NCBI GenBank assembly: GCA_963576475.1
Contig: OY754972.1
Location: 32,617,556 to 32,681,555 of the forward strand
Reading direction: 5' to 3'
Length of the DNA stretch: 64,000 nucleotides
Source: Molanna angustata
Taxonomy: Eukaryota > Arthropoda > Insecta > Trichoptera > Molannidae
The notes beneath the pieces were generated by a model. It was not told the DNA's origin. It did no database searches and worked only from the letters and a program-made list of their open reading frames with translations. Shown here in pieces: positions 10,446-22,201 of this stretch. The translations under genes and the position numbers were made by a program. Each line of letters starts with the position of its first letter. Position 1 is the stretch's first letter.

Positions 10446-11111
10446 TATATATATTTTTTAATATAAAAATAGTTGTGCATATAATGTTTCGTCTGTGCTT
10501 TGTATAAAATTCTATAGAATTATAATATTTAAGTGTGTCAAATATCTAAACAGCTTTAAGAGTCCATATACTGAATTATTTACCCTACTTACATTTTTAT
10601 TTCATAATTCTCTTATACATAGGTAAAAAAAATCTAATTCATATATTATTATAATATACAATTCCTTTTTTTAAATTTATGATTATTGATATAATGTAAA
10701 TAACTTTATATGATTTTGTATTAATGAATTTATGAGTAAATAATGTTTTATGCTATTTTATTTGTATATACCTAATATAATATATTTTCAAAATATAGAA
10801 TAATTGATGGGTACAGTTATTTCAAGTAATTTTTATACAATTTAAAATATGGAATATTCATTATCACAGTCAACATATAAAAATTATTTTTTTAACAATA
10901 TTTTATATTAGTAAAAAAAATATATATATAATTTTTCAAATTATTTAAATTTATTGGAATAATAATTGTTATGATACATTTATATTCCGAAAATCTCTTG
11001 TACTCGTATCAACTTGGAAATGAAAAAAATGATTATTAAAATAAATTAACAAAGAAGGTAATAGGTTGTCAATTTATTTTGATTCAGATACAAGATATTA
11101 TTAATTACATA
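10446..11111. other. very AT-rich unannotated interval
   Basis: Contains short TA and A runs only; no feature supported. Confidence 0.4.
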
Positions 11112-12369
11112 TTGTTATTGGCATTATGAACTAGATATTGTATGTGAACTATTGTATTGGCATTATGAACTAGATATTGTATGTGAACTATTGTATTGGC
11201 ATTATGAACTAGATATTGTATGTGAACTATTGTATTGGCATTATGAACTAGATATTGTATGTGAACTATTGTATTGGCATTATGAACTAGATATTGTATG
11301 TGAACTATTGTATTGGCATTATGAACTAGATATTGTATGTGAACTATTGTATTGGCATTATGAACTAGATATTGTATGTGAACTATTGTATTGGCATTAT
11401 GAACTAGATATTGTATGTGAACTATTGTATTGGCATTATGAACTAGATATTGTATGTGAACTATTGTATTGGCATTATGAACTAGATATTGTATGTGAAC
11501 TATTGTATTGGCATTATGAACTAGATATTGTATGTGAACTATTGTATTGGCATTATGAACTAGATATTGTATGTGAACTATTGTATTGGCATTATGAACT
11601 AGATATTGTATGTGAACTATTGTATTGGCATTATGAACTAGATATTGTATGTGAACTATTGTATTGGCATTATGAACTAGATATTGTATGTGAACTATTG
11701 TATTGGCATTATGAACTAGATATTGTATGTGAACTATTGTATTGGCATTATGAACTAGATATTGTATGTGAACTATTGTATTGGCATTATGAACTAGATA
11801 TTGTATGTGAACTATTGTATTGGCATTATGAACTAGATATTGTATGTGAACTATTGTATTGGCATTATGAACTAGATATTGTATGTGAACTATTGTATTG
11901 GCATTATGAACTAGATATTGTATGTGAACTATTGTATTGGCATTATGAACTAGATATTGTATGTGAACTATTGTATTGGCATTATGAACTAGATATTGTA
12001 TGTGAACTATTGTATTGGCATTATGAACTAGATATTGTATGTGAACTATTGTATTGGCATTATGAACTAGATATTGTATGTGAACTATTGTATTGGCATT
12101 ATGAACTAGATATTGTATGTGAACTATTGTATTGGCATTATGAACTAGATATTGTATGTGAACTATTGTATTGGCATTATGAACTAGATATTGTATGTGA
12201 ACTATTGTATTGGCATTATGAACTAGATATTGTATGTGAACTATTGTATTGGCATTATGAACTAGATATTGTATGTGAGCTATTGTATTGGCATTATGAA
12301 CTAGATATTGTATGTGAGCTATTGTATTGGCATTATGAACTAGATACTGTATGTGAGCTATTGCAATAG
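11112..12369 (+). repeat. 39-bp tandem satellite, ~32 copies, open frame
   Basis: The unit reads TATTGGCATTATGAACTAGA followed by TATTGTATGTGAACTATTG. About 32 copies follow without a visible change until the last three, which carry GAGCTA in place of GAACTA, and one has ATACTG. As 39 is divisible by 3, one frame stays open for 405 codons with a 13-residue period (YWHYELDIVCELL). A real protein is unlikely: there is no start context, flanking exon or partner. The homogeneity implies recent expansion or homogenisation. Confidence 0.95.
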
Positions 12370-12639
12370 CTCAATAAAAAAATAAAACTATAGACAATAA
12401 TTATATCTAAATTAAAATAACACGTAAAAAATAAGTAGGTTTGTGAAAGTATCTAATTGAATTTTTTGAAATGCGTAATAAGTACTTTCAAAGCATTAAA
12501 AAAACTACAAAATACTGAGAACATAAAAGATCATTGATTATAGAGTTCCGCAATAATTAAGCTGAAGATTGTATTGGTTACTGTATAGTTATTGGTGGTG
12601 ATTCTGAAACGATTGACTTTTTATTTATTTATTATATAT

Positions 12640-13390
12640 ATACGCCCTTAATAGGGCATTTACAAAAAAATACAGGATAAATAGAACAATGTAGGCACAA
12701 CAAAACAACAATAAGTGTAAATACATCGATTATATAGGTACATAATAAAAAAAACGTAAGTAGTTAAAGGAAGAACAATATAAAACAACATAATACATCA
12801 TAATAAAAGAAAATAGAGGTTATGATAAAAATAACTAGACATAAAAGAAGAAAAAAATAAACAGTATTACATATTCAATTTAAAAAACAAATATAAACAA
12901 AGCAAAGTAATAATCAAAAATTATAATATGCGTTAAGCATCCTTTTGAAACCATCTATAGTGTGTACATTAAATATATCAACAGCACTATATTGGTTTCC
13001 AAGGCGGTGCAATCTATGTATTGGTGAGTTAATAATAAAGTTATTTCGAAGATTCTCTATATGAAAAGGTGCATTTTGACGTGAAGCAAATCTTGTAGGT
13101 ACTCTGAATTTTATCATTTCAACTAGGTCAGGGGTGTCCAATATACCGTCGATTATTTTAAATAAACAAATTAAATCACAAATCGTTCTTCTGTTTGATA
13201 GTTTCGATAAATTTAAAATACTTAAAAGAAAATCATAATTTAATTTTTCTAAAGGAATGGATAATTTATAATTTACAAATCTTAAAAATTTATGTTGAAC
13301 CCTTTCGACCCTCAATGAGTGCACATTATAAAACGGCGACCATATAGTTGAATTATATTCAAGATTACTACGAACAAGTGAACATTATCA
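12640..13390 (-). pseudogene. LINE (Jockey-type) RT C-terminus and 3' UTR
   Basis: The minus strand begins LVRSNLEYNSTIWSPFYNVH (about 13385-13325). It then runs as a 136-codon frame with VERVQHKFLRFVNYKLSIPL and NRRTICDLICLFKIIDGILD to a stop at 12914. This is the C-terminal tail of Jockey-type LINE ORF2, also seen at 22800-23607 in another subfamily. About 270 bp of AT-rich 3' UTR follows down to 12640. The RT core is missing. Confidence 0.75.
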
Positions 13391-13394
13391 CAAT

Positions 13395-14130
13395 ACAAAA
13401 TGGCGGAAATCGTCAATATGATATGATGGTCAATGGATTGGTCTATTGAAAAGTTATTGAAATCATAACATGCGGTCAAAGCGTGTTGTTTAAAATACAG
13501 TTAGAAGTTTTTGTCTATTAAATATTTGGATTTTCAGTTGAAATGGCAGCTTTGTTGACGATTGGCCTTAGTTGACGATTTAGAGGAAACTGACAATATT
13601 TCCAATGATTTAAAGATAAAATAGCTAAATTTTAAACATTTCATTACATTTTGTGTCGCCGACATTTTGGATTTTTTTATGTGTATCGAATATTCATACT
13701 CAATGTTCGATGTTTCAAATGTAAAAAAGATTTGTGTCTAAACAATTTATATTTATAACCTAAACTTACAAGAGAAGATTGATGTAGGTATGTACCTACA
13801 TATTTGTAACCTAAGAAACTAACCGTAGATTTTTCCTTTTAAATATGCGTGAGTACTTATGTTGTTCAAAAAACCTTTTCATATCCAAATATAGTGTTTT
13901 TATTGGCTTTTTTTATTTTGAAGTGATGTTTACACCAAAATATAATCAGTTTTAGTGAATAAAACGGGTGTTGAGTTATAACAGAAGAATCTGAAAATAG
14001 TTACATTTGCTTTTGACCACACACAATACAATAGCATGTTCTGAATAACCAAAATATGTACTATTGGATGACAAACAATTACAGCTATTGCTGTTGGATT
14101 CATTTCAATACAATAAATAATCACCATTAT
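13395..14130. other. unannotated interval
   Basis: No coding domain recognised. It includes AAAATGGCGGAAATCG and AT-rich stretches. The minus-strand ORF at 13930-14154 has no recognisable domain and overlaps an inverted-repeat motif. Confidence 0.4.
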
Positions 14131-14268
14131 GGTAAGTCTGGGGCAAACGGACACGTTTAATATAAAGCGTGAAAATATTCAGAAAAACAAATATATTTAT
14201 GCGGGATGATTAAAAAACACAAGATTAACGAAATGTTTGCATTTTAAATAAATATATATTTATATACT

Positions 14269-14567
14269 TGTAAAACAAGTACTTACATAGATGTCACCTA
14301 GAAGTACTTATTTCATTTTTATTTGAATTGGTTCTATATTAAAGTTTTAGTTTTATATTTGTTTTAAAGTGACAGTTAAGATTCTAAAAAGGAGGAACTA
14401 AAAGCATTTAATGTCGTTTCTCTTTTTACAGGTAAAATTATATTTGTTATCATTATTATTTATTTATGTTTATGTTATTATTACTTTTATTGTATTTTAT
14501 AATTATTTTAATAATAAATTTCTCTTTTTACAGAGCAACTATTTAATTTGCTTAATACACTCCATTA
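14269..14567 (+). repeat. 5' LTR of the Gypsy element
   Basis: Begins TGTAAAACAAGTACTTAC and ends ACTCCATTA. It contains the motif CTCTTTTTACAG twice, resembling splice acceptors. Identical by eye to the 3' LTR. Confidence 0.9.
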
Positions 14568-14610
14568 TAAAACGACATTATTGTTTAACGACAAAATCAA
14601 GATACATAAA

Positions 14611-15714
14611 ATGGTGAAACTTCATTTTGAATTTAAAATATTACCTGGAAGTGATGGAAAAACAAATGTTTATAATATAATCTCAATCACCACAACTGAT
14701 AACAAGGTTTATGCTATACCAGAAGAGCTACAACCAGTGAGCAAACACAAAGAAATAATAAAAACAAGTGCCTTTATTAAAGTAAAAAGAAGTATAACAA
14801 AAAGGTACCAAGTACGAAGAGTTTGGATAACGTTAATAGATGAGTTACAAAAAACATACATAGATGAAGATGGTAACTTACAATTTGATAATATATATTT
14901 GGAGGAAATTACACAAAATAAAATACAGGAGACAAAAATTATTGACAATTTTATAGCTCAAAAAGATATTTGTAAACCTAATAATATAAAAAAATTAGCA
15001 GTTAATTTTGTTATAGAAAATTTTACGACAAAAACTTCTAACGTATCACAATGGATAAATATTTTTGAAAGTGAATGTACTCGTTTGGGAATTGAAGAAG
15101 ATATTAAGAAAATTGAAACACAGGTTATTTCTGGATGAGTCATGTCTTGACTGGTACAGGTCAATGCTTATAAAATATACTGTAAACTCAGAATGGTCAA
15201 CATGGAAAGATAACTTTTGTAAAACTTATGCAGACAAAGGTTGGACACCAATCAGGTATGCAATGTCATTCAAATATATACAAGGCTCATTATTAGAATA
15301 TGCTTTAAAAAAAGAAAGACTTTTATTGGAAATAAATAAATCGATAGATAAATGCACTCTTATTGATCTGATTGTTACGGGACTACCAAATATTATATCT
15401 GATAAAATTGATAGAAACAACATGAAGGAAACTAGCGATTTATTTAATAACATTAGAGGTTTAGAAAATTTAGCAAATAAAAATTATTCAGAAAAAAAGA
15501 CTAGTATTCAAAATAAAATTAAAAAAAATTATATCAGAGACAAACCATGAAGGATTTGTGAAAGACAAAATAAGGGAATTCGTTATCATCCCGAATCATC
15601 ATGTTGGTTCCAAAACAAAAATAATGATGAAAAAAAAGAGAATATAATATAAGAAATGTTAATAACTCTGAATTAGAAACAGAATTAAATGAAATTGATC
15701 CAAAAAACTTATAA
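14611..15714 (+). pseudogene. Gypsy gag, frame-broken
   Basis: The first ATG is at 14611 (MVKLHFEFKI); the open frame upstream of it lies in the LTR. The capsid-like region runs WINIFESECTRLGIEEDIKK, then after a frameshift near 15115 LFLDESCLDWYRSMLIKY, WSTWKDNFCKTYADKGW and LLEYALKKERLLLEIN, typical of the retrotransposon gag fold. A zinc knuckle follows (RICERQNKGIRYHPESSCWF), with TGA at 15548-15550 in place of its first Cys. A further frame change lies in the A-run near 15630. The final zero frame ends at TAA 15712-15714. The protein would form the retrotransposon particle. Confidence 0.8.
15702..15708 (+). other. candidate -1 ribosomal frameshift site A AAA AAC
   Basis: The heptamer AAAAAAC lies in the gag frame as ..A AAA AAC, two codons before the gag-frame stop TAA at 15712. 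A -1 slip here enters exactly the frame that continues without a stop through ITPLIKTKLLIND into the protease (DSGS) domain. This matches the classic slippery site used by many retroelements to make gag-pol. No downstream pseudoknot was checked. Confidence 0.55.
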
Positions 15715-18700
15715 TTACACCATTAATCAAAACTAAATTGTTAATAAATGATACTTTAAAAATCTGGGGAATTTATGACTCAGGATCAAATGTATCTTTA
15801 ATCAATTCGAGATTATTGTGCTTGAAACATAATCAAATAAATAATAATAAGAAAAATATTAATTTAAAAACGATTAATGGTGTGAAAAATACTATGGGTA
15901 TTGTAACCTTAAAGATTAAGATTTTTGATATTGAGAAAAACATAGATGTTTTTGTTATGGATAAAGACAATTTCGATTATGATTTCATGATTGGATTAGA
16001 TTGTATAGAAAATTTTAAGTTAATGCAAAATGAAAAATTAGAAATTACTCAAAAAAAATACATAAGCCTTATAAAAGAAAACGAGAATGACAAAGTAGAT
16101 AATGAAAATAATAAAAAAATAATTCCTGGGTTCTCAGGTAATAAAATGGAAGAAAAAAAATATTCATATATTAATAATAATAAATATTTGGATATAATAA
16201 AAAAGAAAAAGGATGAAAGTAATGATGAATATAAAATAAACTTTAATGAACATATAGAAGTAGACAATTTTGAAATTTCAATAAATCATCTAGATCTCCA
16301 GCAACAGTCTAAAATATGCAGATGAATTGATATATAATTATAGATCACTCTTTGCTAAAGAAAAATATGATATAGGTATGGTAAAAGGATATGAAGCACA
16401 TATTGATTTATTAATAGATAAATATTGTAGTAAAAGACCGTATAGATGCACTATTGAAGATAAAAAAGTAATAGAACAACAGGTATCCAATTTGTTAAAA
16501 AACAAATTAATAGAAGAGTCATATAGTCCTTTCGCGGCACCGGTGACTTTGGCATATAAAAAAGAAGACGGAAAAAGATCAAGATTGTGTATAGATTTTC
16601 GTGATTTAAATAAAATTATAATTCCTCAGTCACAACCTTTCCCATTGATCGAGGATTTAATGGTTAAAACGAGAGATTGTAAATTTTTTTCAACATTGGA
16701 CATAAACTCAGCATTCTGGTCTATTCCTTTGAAAATTGAAGATAAAAAAAAACAGCATTTGTTACACAAGAAGGTCATTTTCAGTGTACCTGTTTACCAT
16801 TTGGTTTAAAAACTTCACCAGCAATTTTCCAAAGAATTTTAAGTAGCATTATAATGAAACATAAACTATCAGATTTCACAGTGAATTATATAGATGATAT
16901 ATTGATTTTTTCAAAAACATTTGAAGAACACATTAATCACTTATCATTATTATTAAAAGCAATTTTGAAAGAAGGTTTTAGATTGAAATTTTCCAAGTGC
17001 AACTTTGCACAAAATTCGGTCAAGTATTTAGGCCATATAATCAAGAATAACACAATAAGTCCATTAAAAGATAATTTAATTGCTATAAAAAAATTTCCTC
17101 TTCCGAGAACACAAAAAAATGTGCGCCAATTTTTAGGAAAAATAAATTTTTATGCTAAATATGTGCCAAAAATATCGATTATTTTAGACCCTTTACATAA
17201 TTTGTTGAGAAAAGGACAAAAATTTATTTGGTCAGAAAAATGTCAAGAATCATTTGAAACAATTAAAACATTACTTTGTTCAACACCTATTTTAACAATA
17301 TATAATCCAGATTTGCCAATAAATATTTACACAGATGCGAGTATACAGGGCATAGGAGCTGTCTTGAAACAACCACAAAAAAATGGAGAAGAAAAACCAT
17401 GTGCATATTTTTCGAGAAAATTAAATGAAACTCAAAAAAAGAAAAAGGCAATATATTTGGAATGCTTAGCAATAAAGGAGACAGTAAAATACTGGCAACA
17501 TTGGCTCATAGGAAAAAAATTCATGGTATACTCAGACCATAAACCACTAGAAAGAATGAATATAAAAGCCAGAACAGATGAAGAACTAGGAGAATTAACT
17601 TATTATCTATCTCAATTTAACTTTGAAGTAATATACGCTCCAGGAAAATACAATTTAGAAGCAGACTGTTTAAGCAGAAATCCGGTGTTAGAACCACATG
17701 AAAATCAGGAAGAAAATTTAAGAATCGTAAACTTAATAAAACTAGGGGATATACAAAATGATCAGAAAAATAATGAAGATTTGAAAAATAATAAAAATAA
17801 ATTAAAATTGAAAGATGAAATATACTACAAAAAAATTGGAAAAAAAGAAAAAATAATACTATCAGAGGAATTTAGTAAAAAATTTATAGAAAATATACAT
17901 TATCTTTACTGTCATACAGGAACAAAACAAATGCAAAATAAAATTATACCATTCTACACAGCAAAAAATTTAACCGATAATATTAAAAAAATCTGCGAAA
18001 AATGTGAAATATGCATAAAAAACAAATCTCGAGGAAAATATAAATTTGGACTTATGTCTCATTTAGGTCCTGCAACTTACCCATTTGAGATAATGTCTAT
18101 AGATACAATTGGTGGATTTGGTGGCTCACGTTCTACAAAGACATACTTACATCTTCTTGTAGATCATATCACGAGGTACGCCTATATTTTGACTTCAAAA
18201 AGTCAAAGTTCGAGTGACTTTATAAACCTTGTTCGAAAAGCGATGCAAGGAAATAAAATTGGTATGATTCTATCGGATCAATATCCGGGAATAAATTCAA
18301 AAGATTTTAAAAACTTTTTAAGTAATGAGAATATACCCATTGTCTTCACCGCAGTTAATGCACCTTTTTCAAATGGCCTGAATGAAAGGCTTAACCAAAC
18401 AATCGTTAATAAAATAAGATGTAAGGTAAATGAAAGGAAAGGAAAATTGGCCTGGACGACAATAGCACATGAATGTATCCTAAGATATAATACAACAGAA
18501 CACACAGTAACTGGATTTGCCCCTAAATATTTATTAGAAGGAAAAAATATTACTATTTTGCCAGATGAATTAAAACAGGAAAAAACACTTAATGATTTAT
18601 TCCAAGATCGAAAACTTGCCTTAAAAAATACGATAAAATCACACAATTATAATAAACAACATTTCGACAAAAACAGGACAAAATGCGAATTAAAAATCGG

Positions 18701-18885
18701 AGACTCTGTATTTGTTGAAAACGGAAATCGATTAAACAGAAAAAAATTGGATGAATTAAAAATTGGACCATATAAAATTTTAGAAAAAATTTCAAACTCA
18801 ATATACAGAATAGATACAGGTCACAAGAAATCAGAATCAAACCTTTTTCATATCACAAAACTTGTTCCAATTATAGATTTAATAT
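15709..18885 (+). pseudogene. Gypsy pol: protease, RT, RNase H, integrase
   Basis: Protease with active-site IYDSGSNVSLINS (about 15769-15810). After a frame change near 16310, RT begins NLLKNKLIEESYSPFAAPVT and CIDFRDLNKIIIPQSQPFPL. A frameshift in the A-run at about 16743-16752 precedes the catalytic YIDD box (about 16887-16898). RNase H has YTDASIQGIGAVL and YSDHKPL. Integrase has the HHCC zinc finger (HYLYCHTGTKQM, CEKCEIC) and catalytic D-D-E in MSIDTIGG, LSDQYPG and NGLNERLNQT. The 679-codon frame from 16854 covers the RT C-terminus to integrase. Its last codons and stop come from the nested LTR at 18886. As a set the motifs are intact but the frame breaks make this copy non-autonomous. 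Confidence 0.85.
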
Positions 18886-19085
18886 TGTTATGAAATTAAG
18901 TACTATTTCTATTTAAATTGAAAATTTAAATAGAAATATTTTGAAAATAAGAACCCAAGAAAAATGAAAACAAAAGATTTGAGTATTGAGTTGGAAAAAC
19001 TAGACAAACCTTGTAAAAATATAAATTGTAAAAATAAATAAGACTTTGAACCATAATAAAATAAATAAATATAAATTTCGTTATA

Positions 19086-19550
19086 TTTGGTGTCAGGTGT
19101 GGGGTATAAAAATACCCAAGTATGTATATAATAAAAAAAATAACTCAAGTATGTATATATCAAAAAAAATAACTCTTTTAGAGTTGAAAGTGGTTGATTT
19201 AAAACATGAGTTGGAGGAGAGAGACGCTGATACATCAGGAAATAAAAATGCACTTCAACTACGATTGAGAAAAGTGATGCAAGAAGTAGGTGAGGATCCA
19301 GACACATACCTTTTTGAAATGCCTTGCTCTAACAACGATCTTTGTCAAGTCTTAAAAGAACATTCCAGAGACATAGAAGAGAAGTTTCAAGAATACTGGA
19401 ATTAATGTTCTAGTTTGCTGCTATAATCCAAGATACAGTAAAAATATAAAAAAAAATGTACCATGTTACTTTTTCAAAGCATCTCACTGTAGAGAAGGTT
19501 CAAAATGCCGATTTATTCATCTAGAGAATTCTGTTCGGGACGAACTGAAC
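19086..19550 (+). pseudogene. gag remnant with SAP-like motif in nested element
   Basis: A 119-codon frame (19046-19405; its first codons lie in the LTR) contains ITLLELKVVDLKHELEERDA then SGNKNALQLRLRKVMQEVGE. This fits a SAP helix-turn-helix as found at the N-terminus of gag in some insect Gypsy elements. After the stop at 19405 a Cys-rich stretch (CYNPRY, HCREGSKCRFIH) follows. Protease, RT and integrase are absent. Confidence 0.6.
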
Positions 19551-19564
19551 TAAGAGGGAGGCAG

Positions 19565-19764
19565 TGTTATGAAATTAAGTACTATTTCTATTTAAATTGA
19601 AAATTTAAATAGAAATATTTTGAAAATAAGAACCCAAGAAAAATGAAAACAAAAGATTTGAGTAGTGAGTTGGAAAAACTAGACAAACCTTGTAAAAATA
19701 TAAATTGTAAAAATAAATAAGACTTTGAACCATAATAAAATAAATAAATATAAATTTCGTTACA
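19565..19764 (+). repeat. 3' LTR of the nested element
   Basis: 200 bp, TGTTATG...GTTACA. It differs from the partner at 18886-19085 by GAGTAGTGAG against GAGTATTGAG and by the penultimate base (TTACA against TTATA). Confidence 0.85.
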
Positions 19765-19870
19765 ATATATAGAAAAAAAAATTGTATTAGCCGATGAAAA
19801 ATTGTACTACATTAAGTATTGTTTTGTATAAAAATTATATTAATTTAGTAGTATTGTTTTATATAATTTT

Positions 19871-19888
19871 TTTTTGGGGGGGGGAAGA
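19871..19888 (+). other. polypurine tract of the outer Gypsy element
   Basis: GGGGGGGGGAAGA lies directly before the 3' LTR start at 19889, where plus-strand priming is expected. Confidence 0.75.
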
Positions 19889-20187
19889 TGTAAAACAAGT
19901 ACTTACATAGATGTCACCTAGAAGTACTTATTTCATTTTTATTTGAATTGGTTCTATATTAAAGTTTTAGTTTTATATTTGTTTTAAAGTGACAGTTAAG
20001 ATTCTAAAAAGGAGGAACTAAAAGCATTTAATGTCGTTTCTCTTTTTACAGGTAAAATTATATTTGTTATCATTATTATTTATTTATGTTTATGTTATTA
20101 TTACTTTTATTGTATTTTATAATTATTTTAATAATAAATTTCTCTTTTTACAGAGCAACTATTTAATTTGCTTAATACACTCCATTA
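19889..20187 (+). repeat. 3' LTR of the Gypsy element
   Basis: 299 bp, no difference from the 5' LTR found by eye. It is followed by TATACT, the duplicated target. Confidence 0.9.
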
Positions 20188-20539
20188 TATACTTATACAT
20201 AAAATAAACAAAAAATAAAAATCGAAGGAGTGACCATCTGCCCATTTTTAAGGGGCAAACGAACATCTATTCATTATCTTCAATATATCATCGTATTCAT
20301 TTCAAAAAGAGGTTCTTTTCCATTTGATACCAAATATTTCACTTAAGACACTGAACCTAATTTTCCGTTTCTTTATAGCCATTCCAAGAACCACAATTCT
20401 CAGTTATTTTGAAATTTTGTAGAGATTCTTTTTTATTTTTTAATTTTCTTCACATTTTGTAGGTTCTTTAATCTTCATCACTAATCAAACATGGTTACGC
20501 TATGTTTTCAGAAGAAAAATCATTTGTATTTTCTTCTTC

Positions 20540-20712
20540 TTTGTGCCATATCAGGTCCCCCCGACGTTGGCGACGATCACTGCTGAGAAGGCATCTTTAT
20601 CCGCCGCCGTACGGAACTATTCCCCGACGTCTCTGATGCCGGTCCACTCCCGAATGTTGCGGAGCCATGACATCTGACGTCTTCCTATTCTGAGGCGTCC
20701 CTTGGCGTCCAT
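20540..20712 (-). pseudogene. LINE 3' end, RT C-terminal scrap
   Basis: The minus strand reads AKGRLRIGRRQMSWLRNIRE, WTGIRDVGE, a stop, then FRTAADKDAFSAVIVANVGG. This is the SWLRNxREW...VANxR end of a LINE polymerase. A stop and a GAAGAAGAAA tail close it at 20540. Confidence 0.7.
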
Positions 20713-20837
20713 TTGTATTTACTTATAGTTTATTAATTACTACGCTCTTCATTGGAGCCGAAGGATTTTGAGGAAGGTAGTGTTATTGGGACAATAATGT
20801 CCGATGGTATTGATAGTTGAGTTTGGGAATGAAATAC

Positions 20838-21053
20838 TTAAGATTGTAGAAATACGTATTCGGGGAGATGATTCGGATCATATGTAAATATTTCCCAGCT
20901 CATGAAGCCGTTGACAGCATAACCAACAGTTGCCGCTTGATTCCATGCTACTTGAAGTAAAGAACCAAATGTAGTTTTGGTTATTTTTGTTGGATAATGA
21001 CGTGAATACAAATTTCGTTGTAACGAATTTTTGATATGCCAACTAACGTACAT
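20838..21053 (-). pseudogene. pogo-like (DDE) transposase C-terminal fragment
   Basis: The minus-strand frame contains ITKTTFGSLLQVAWNQAATV, GYAVNGFMSWEIFTYDPNHL and PEYVF. In pogo/Tigger/Jerky-type transposases the region after the last catalytic Asp has the same pattern (FG.L...AW...AT..NA..GF...GI.P.N...PE). The catalytic Asp residues are not preserved in a readable frame upstream (21054-21300). Fragment only. Confidence 0.5.
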
Positions 21054-21908
21054 CTATTAAAATCAGTCCATAGCCAACTGTGTCTAATTTTAGAAGATAT
21101 TCCACTAGTTGTAGTTCATTTGTGTCCAAGGCACGTATGATTTCTAAAGTTAGGCATGATTTTATCTTTTCAACTTTTCTCCGCATTTTCTTGGAATATG
21201 AACATTTTAGCAGATATTTGAAGAGGTATTTTGTCAATTTTGACAGCTTTTACCGGTAAAGACATAGACTCTTTACTCCAGTTTCACCTTTCAGATGTTC
21301 TTCTACGATTATGCCACATGAACTACGACAAACAAGGAATAATTAATATGAGATAAGCTATGTCCGTTTGCCCCTAAACCACAGTGTCCGTTTGCCCCGA
21401 TAGATCATATAAACTTTCAGGAATTTAATTCAACAAATGGCAATAGCAGTATGTTTTTGACTTCCCAAATACATTGCACTGACATTGGCTTAACACGATG
21501 AAAACATAATATCAAATAAAAAACTTGTGTTTAAGCATTAATATTTATATCATTATAATATATACGAAAATATAGTTGTTTGGTATTATTACTTGTCAGT
21601 TTGAAGACATTACCCACTAAAAAAATAACTCGAACGATTGTTGAGATATCATTGGATAAATGTCCACAGGCTGAAGGCAACACTTACTACTGGTTTTGAG
21701 ATATACATATATACACAATGATGGCAAACATGTATTAGTATCATGGATTGTAGTAAAACGTTTAGGGGGTGTCCATTTGCTCCAGGTTTACCCTATTATT
21801 TTTTAGTGTCAGAACTAATCATGTTTACCTATCGTCGTATCTACCAGCACATTCATCTATACAATTTGGTACAAAAATGGAAGCTGGAATTTTTATTTCG
21901 ACACCAAT

Positions 21909-22201
<293 letters not shown>

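Larger units (their letters stand above)
18886..19764 (+). mobile_element. nested short LTR retrotransposon (internally deleted Gypsy type)
   Basis: Two 200-bp LTRs (18886-19085 and 19565-19764) begin TGTTATGAAATTAAG and end CGTTATA or CGTTACA; they differ at two visible positions. ATAT flanks both sides (18882-18885, 19765-19768), a 4-bp target duplication. A primer-binding-site-like TTTGGTGTCAGGTGTGGGG follows the 5' LTR, and a purine tract AGAGGGAGGCAGTG precedes the 3' LTR. Only ~480 bp of interior remains, so it must depend on enzymes supplied in trans. Confidence 0.85.
14269..20187 (+). mobile_element. Ty3/Gypsy LTR retrotransposon, 5.9 kb with nested insert
   Basis: Two 299-bp LTRs (14269-14567 and 19889-20187) look identical base for base. 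TATACT flanks both sides (14263-14268, 20188-20193), giving a 4-6 bp target duplication depending on where the LTR ends. Domain order is gag with zinc knuckle, protease, RT, RNase H, integrase, so it is Ty3/Gypsy. No env was seen. A second LTR element is inserted at the end of pol (18886-19764). The reading frames carry several breaks. No convincing primer-binding site was seen after 14567. Confidence 0.9.
14133..21790. mobile_element. probable DNA transposon remnant split by a Gypsy element
   Basis: CTGGGGCAAACGGACAC at about 14133 and its inverse GTGTCCATTTGCTCCAG near 21771 form a 17-bp inverted pair with two differences. Further copies of GTGTCCGTTTGCCCC lie at about 20250 (inverted), 21362 and 21386. 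Between them, once the 5.9-kb Gypsy insertion is set aside, sit a pogo-like transposase C-terminus (20838-21053) and a LINE scrap. This suggests an old, internally decayed DNA element with terminal and subterminal motifs. The exact ends are uncertain. Confidence 0.4.

Noticed and set aside
11152..12369. 405-codon ORF of 13-residue repeats as a structural protein gene
   Set aside because: It is the translation of a 39-bp satellite, with no start context, splice signals or conserved neighbours.
13930..14154. 74-codon minus-strand ORF
   Set aside because: No recognisable domain, and it overlaps the inverted-repeat end of a DNA element.
14548..14610. Gag start upstream of 14611
   Set aside because: The upstream start codon is TTG and lies in the LTR; the first ATG is at 14611.
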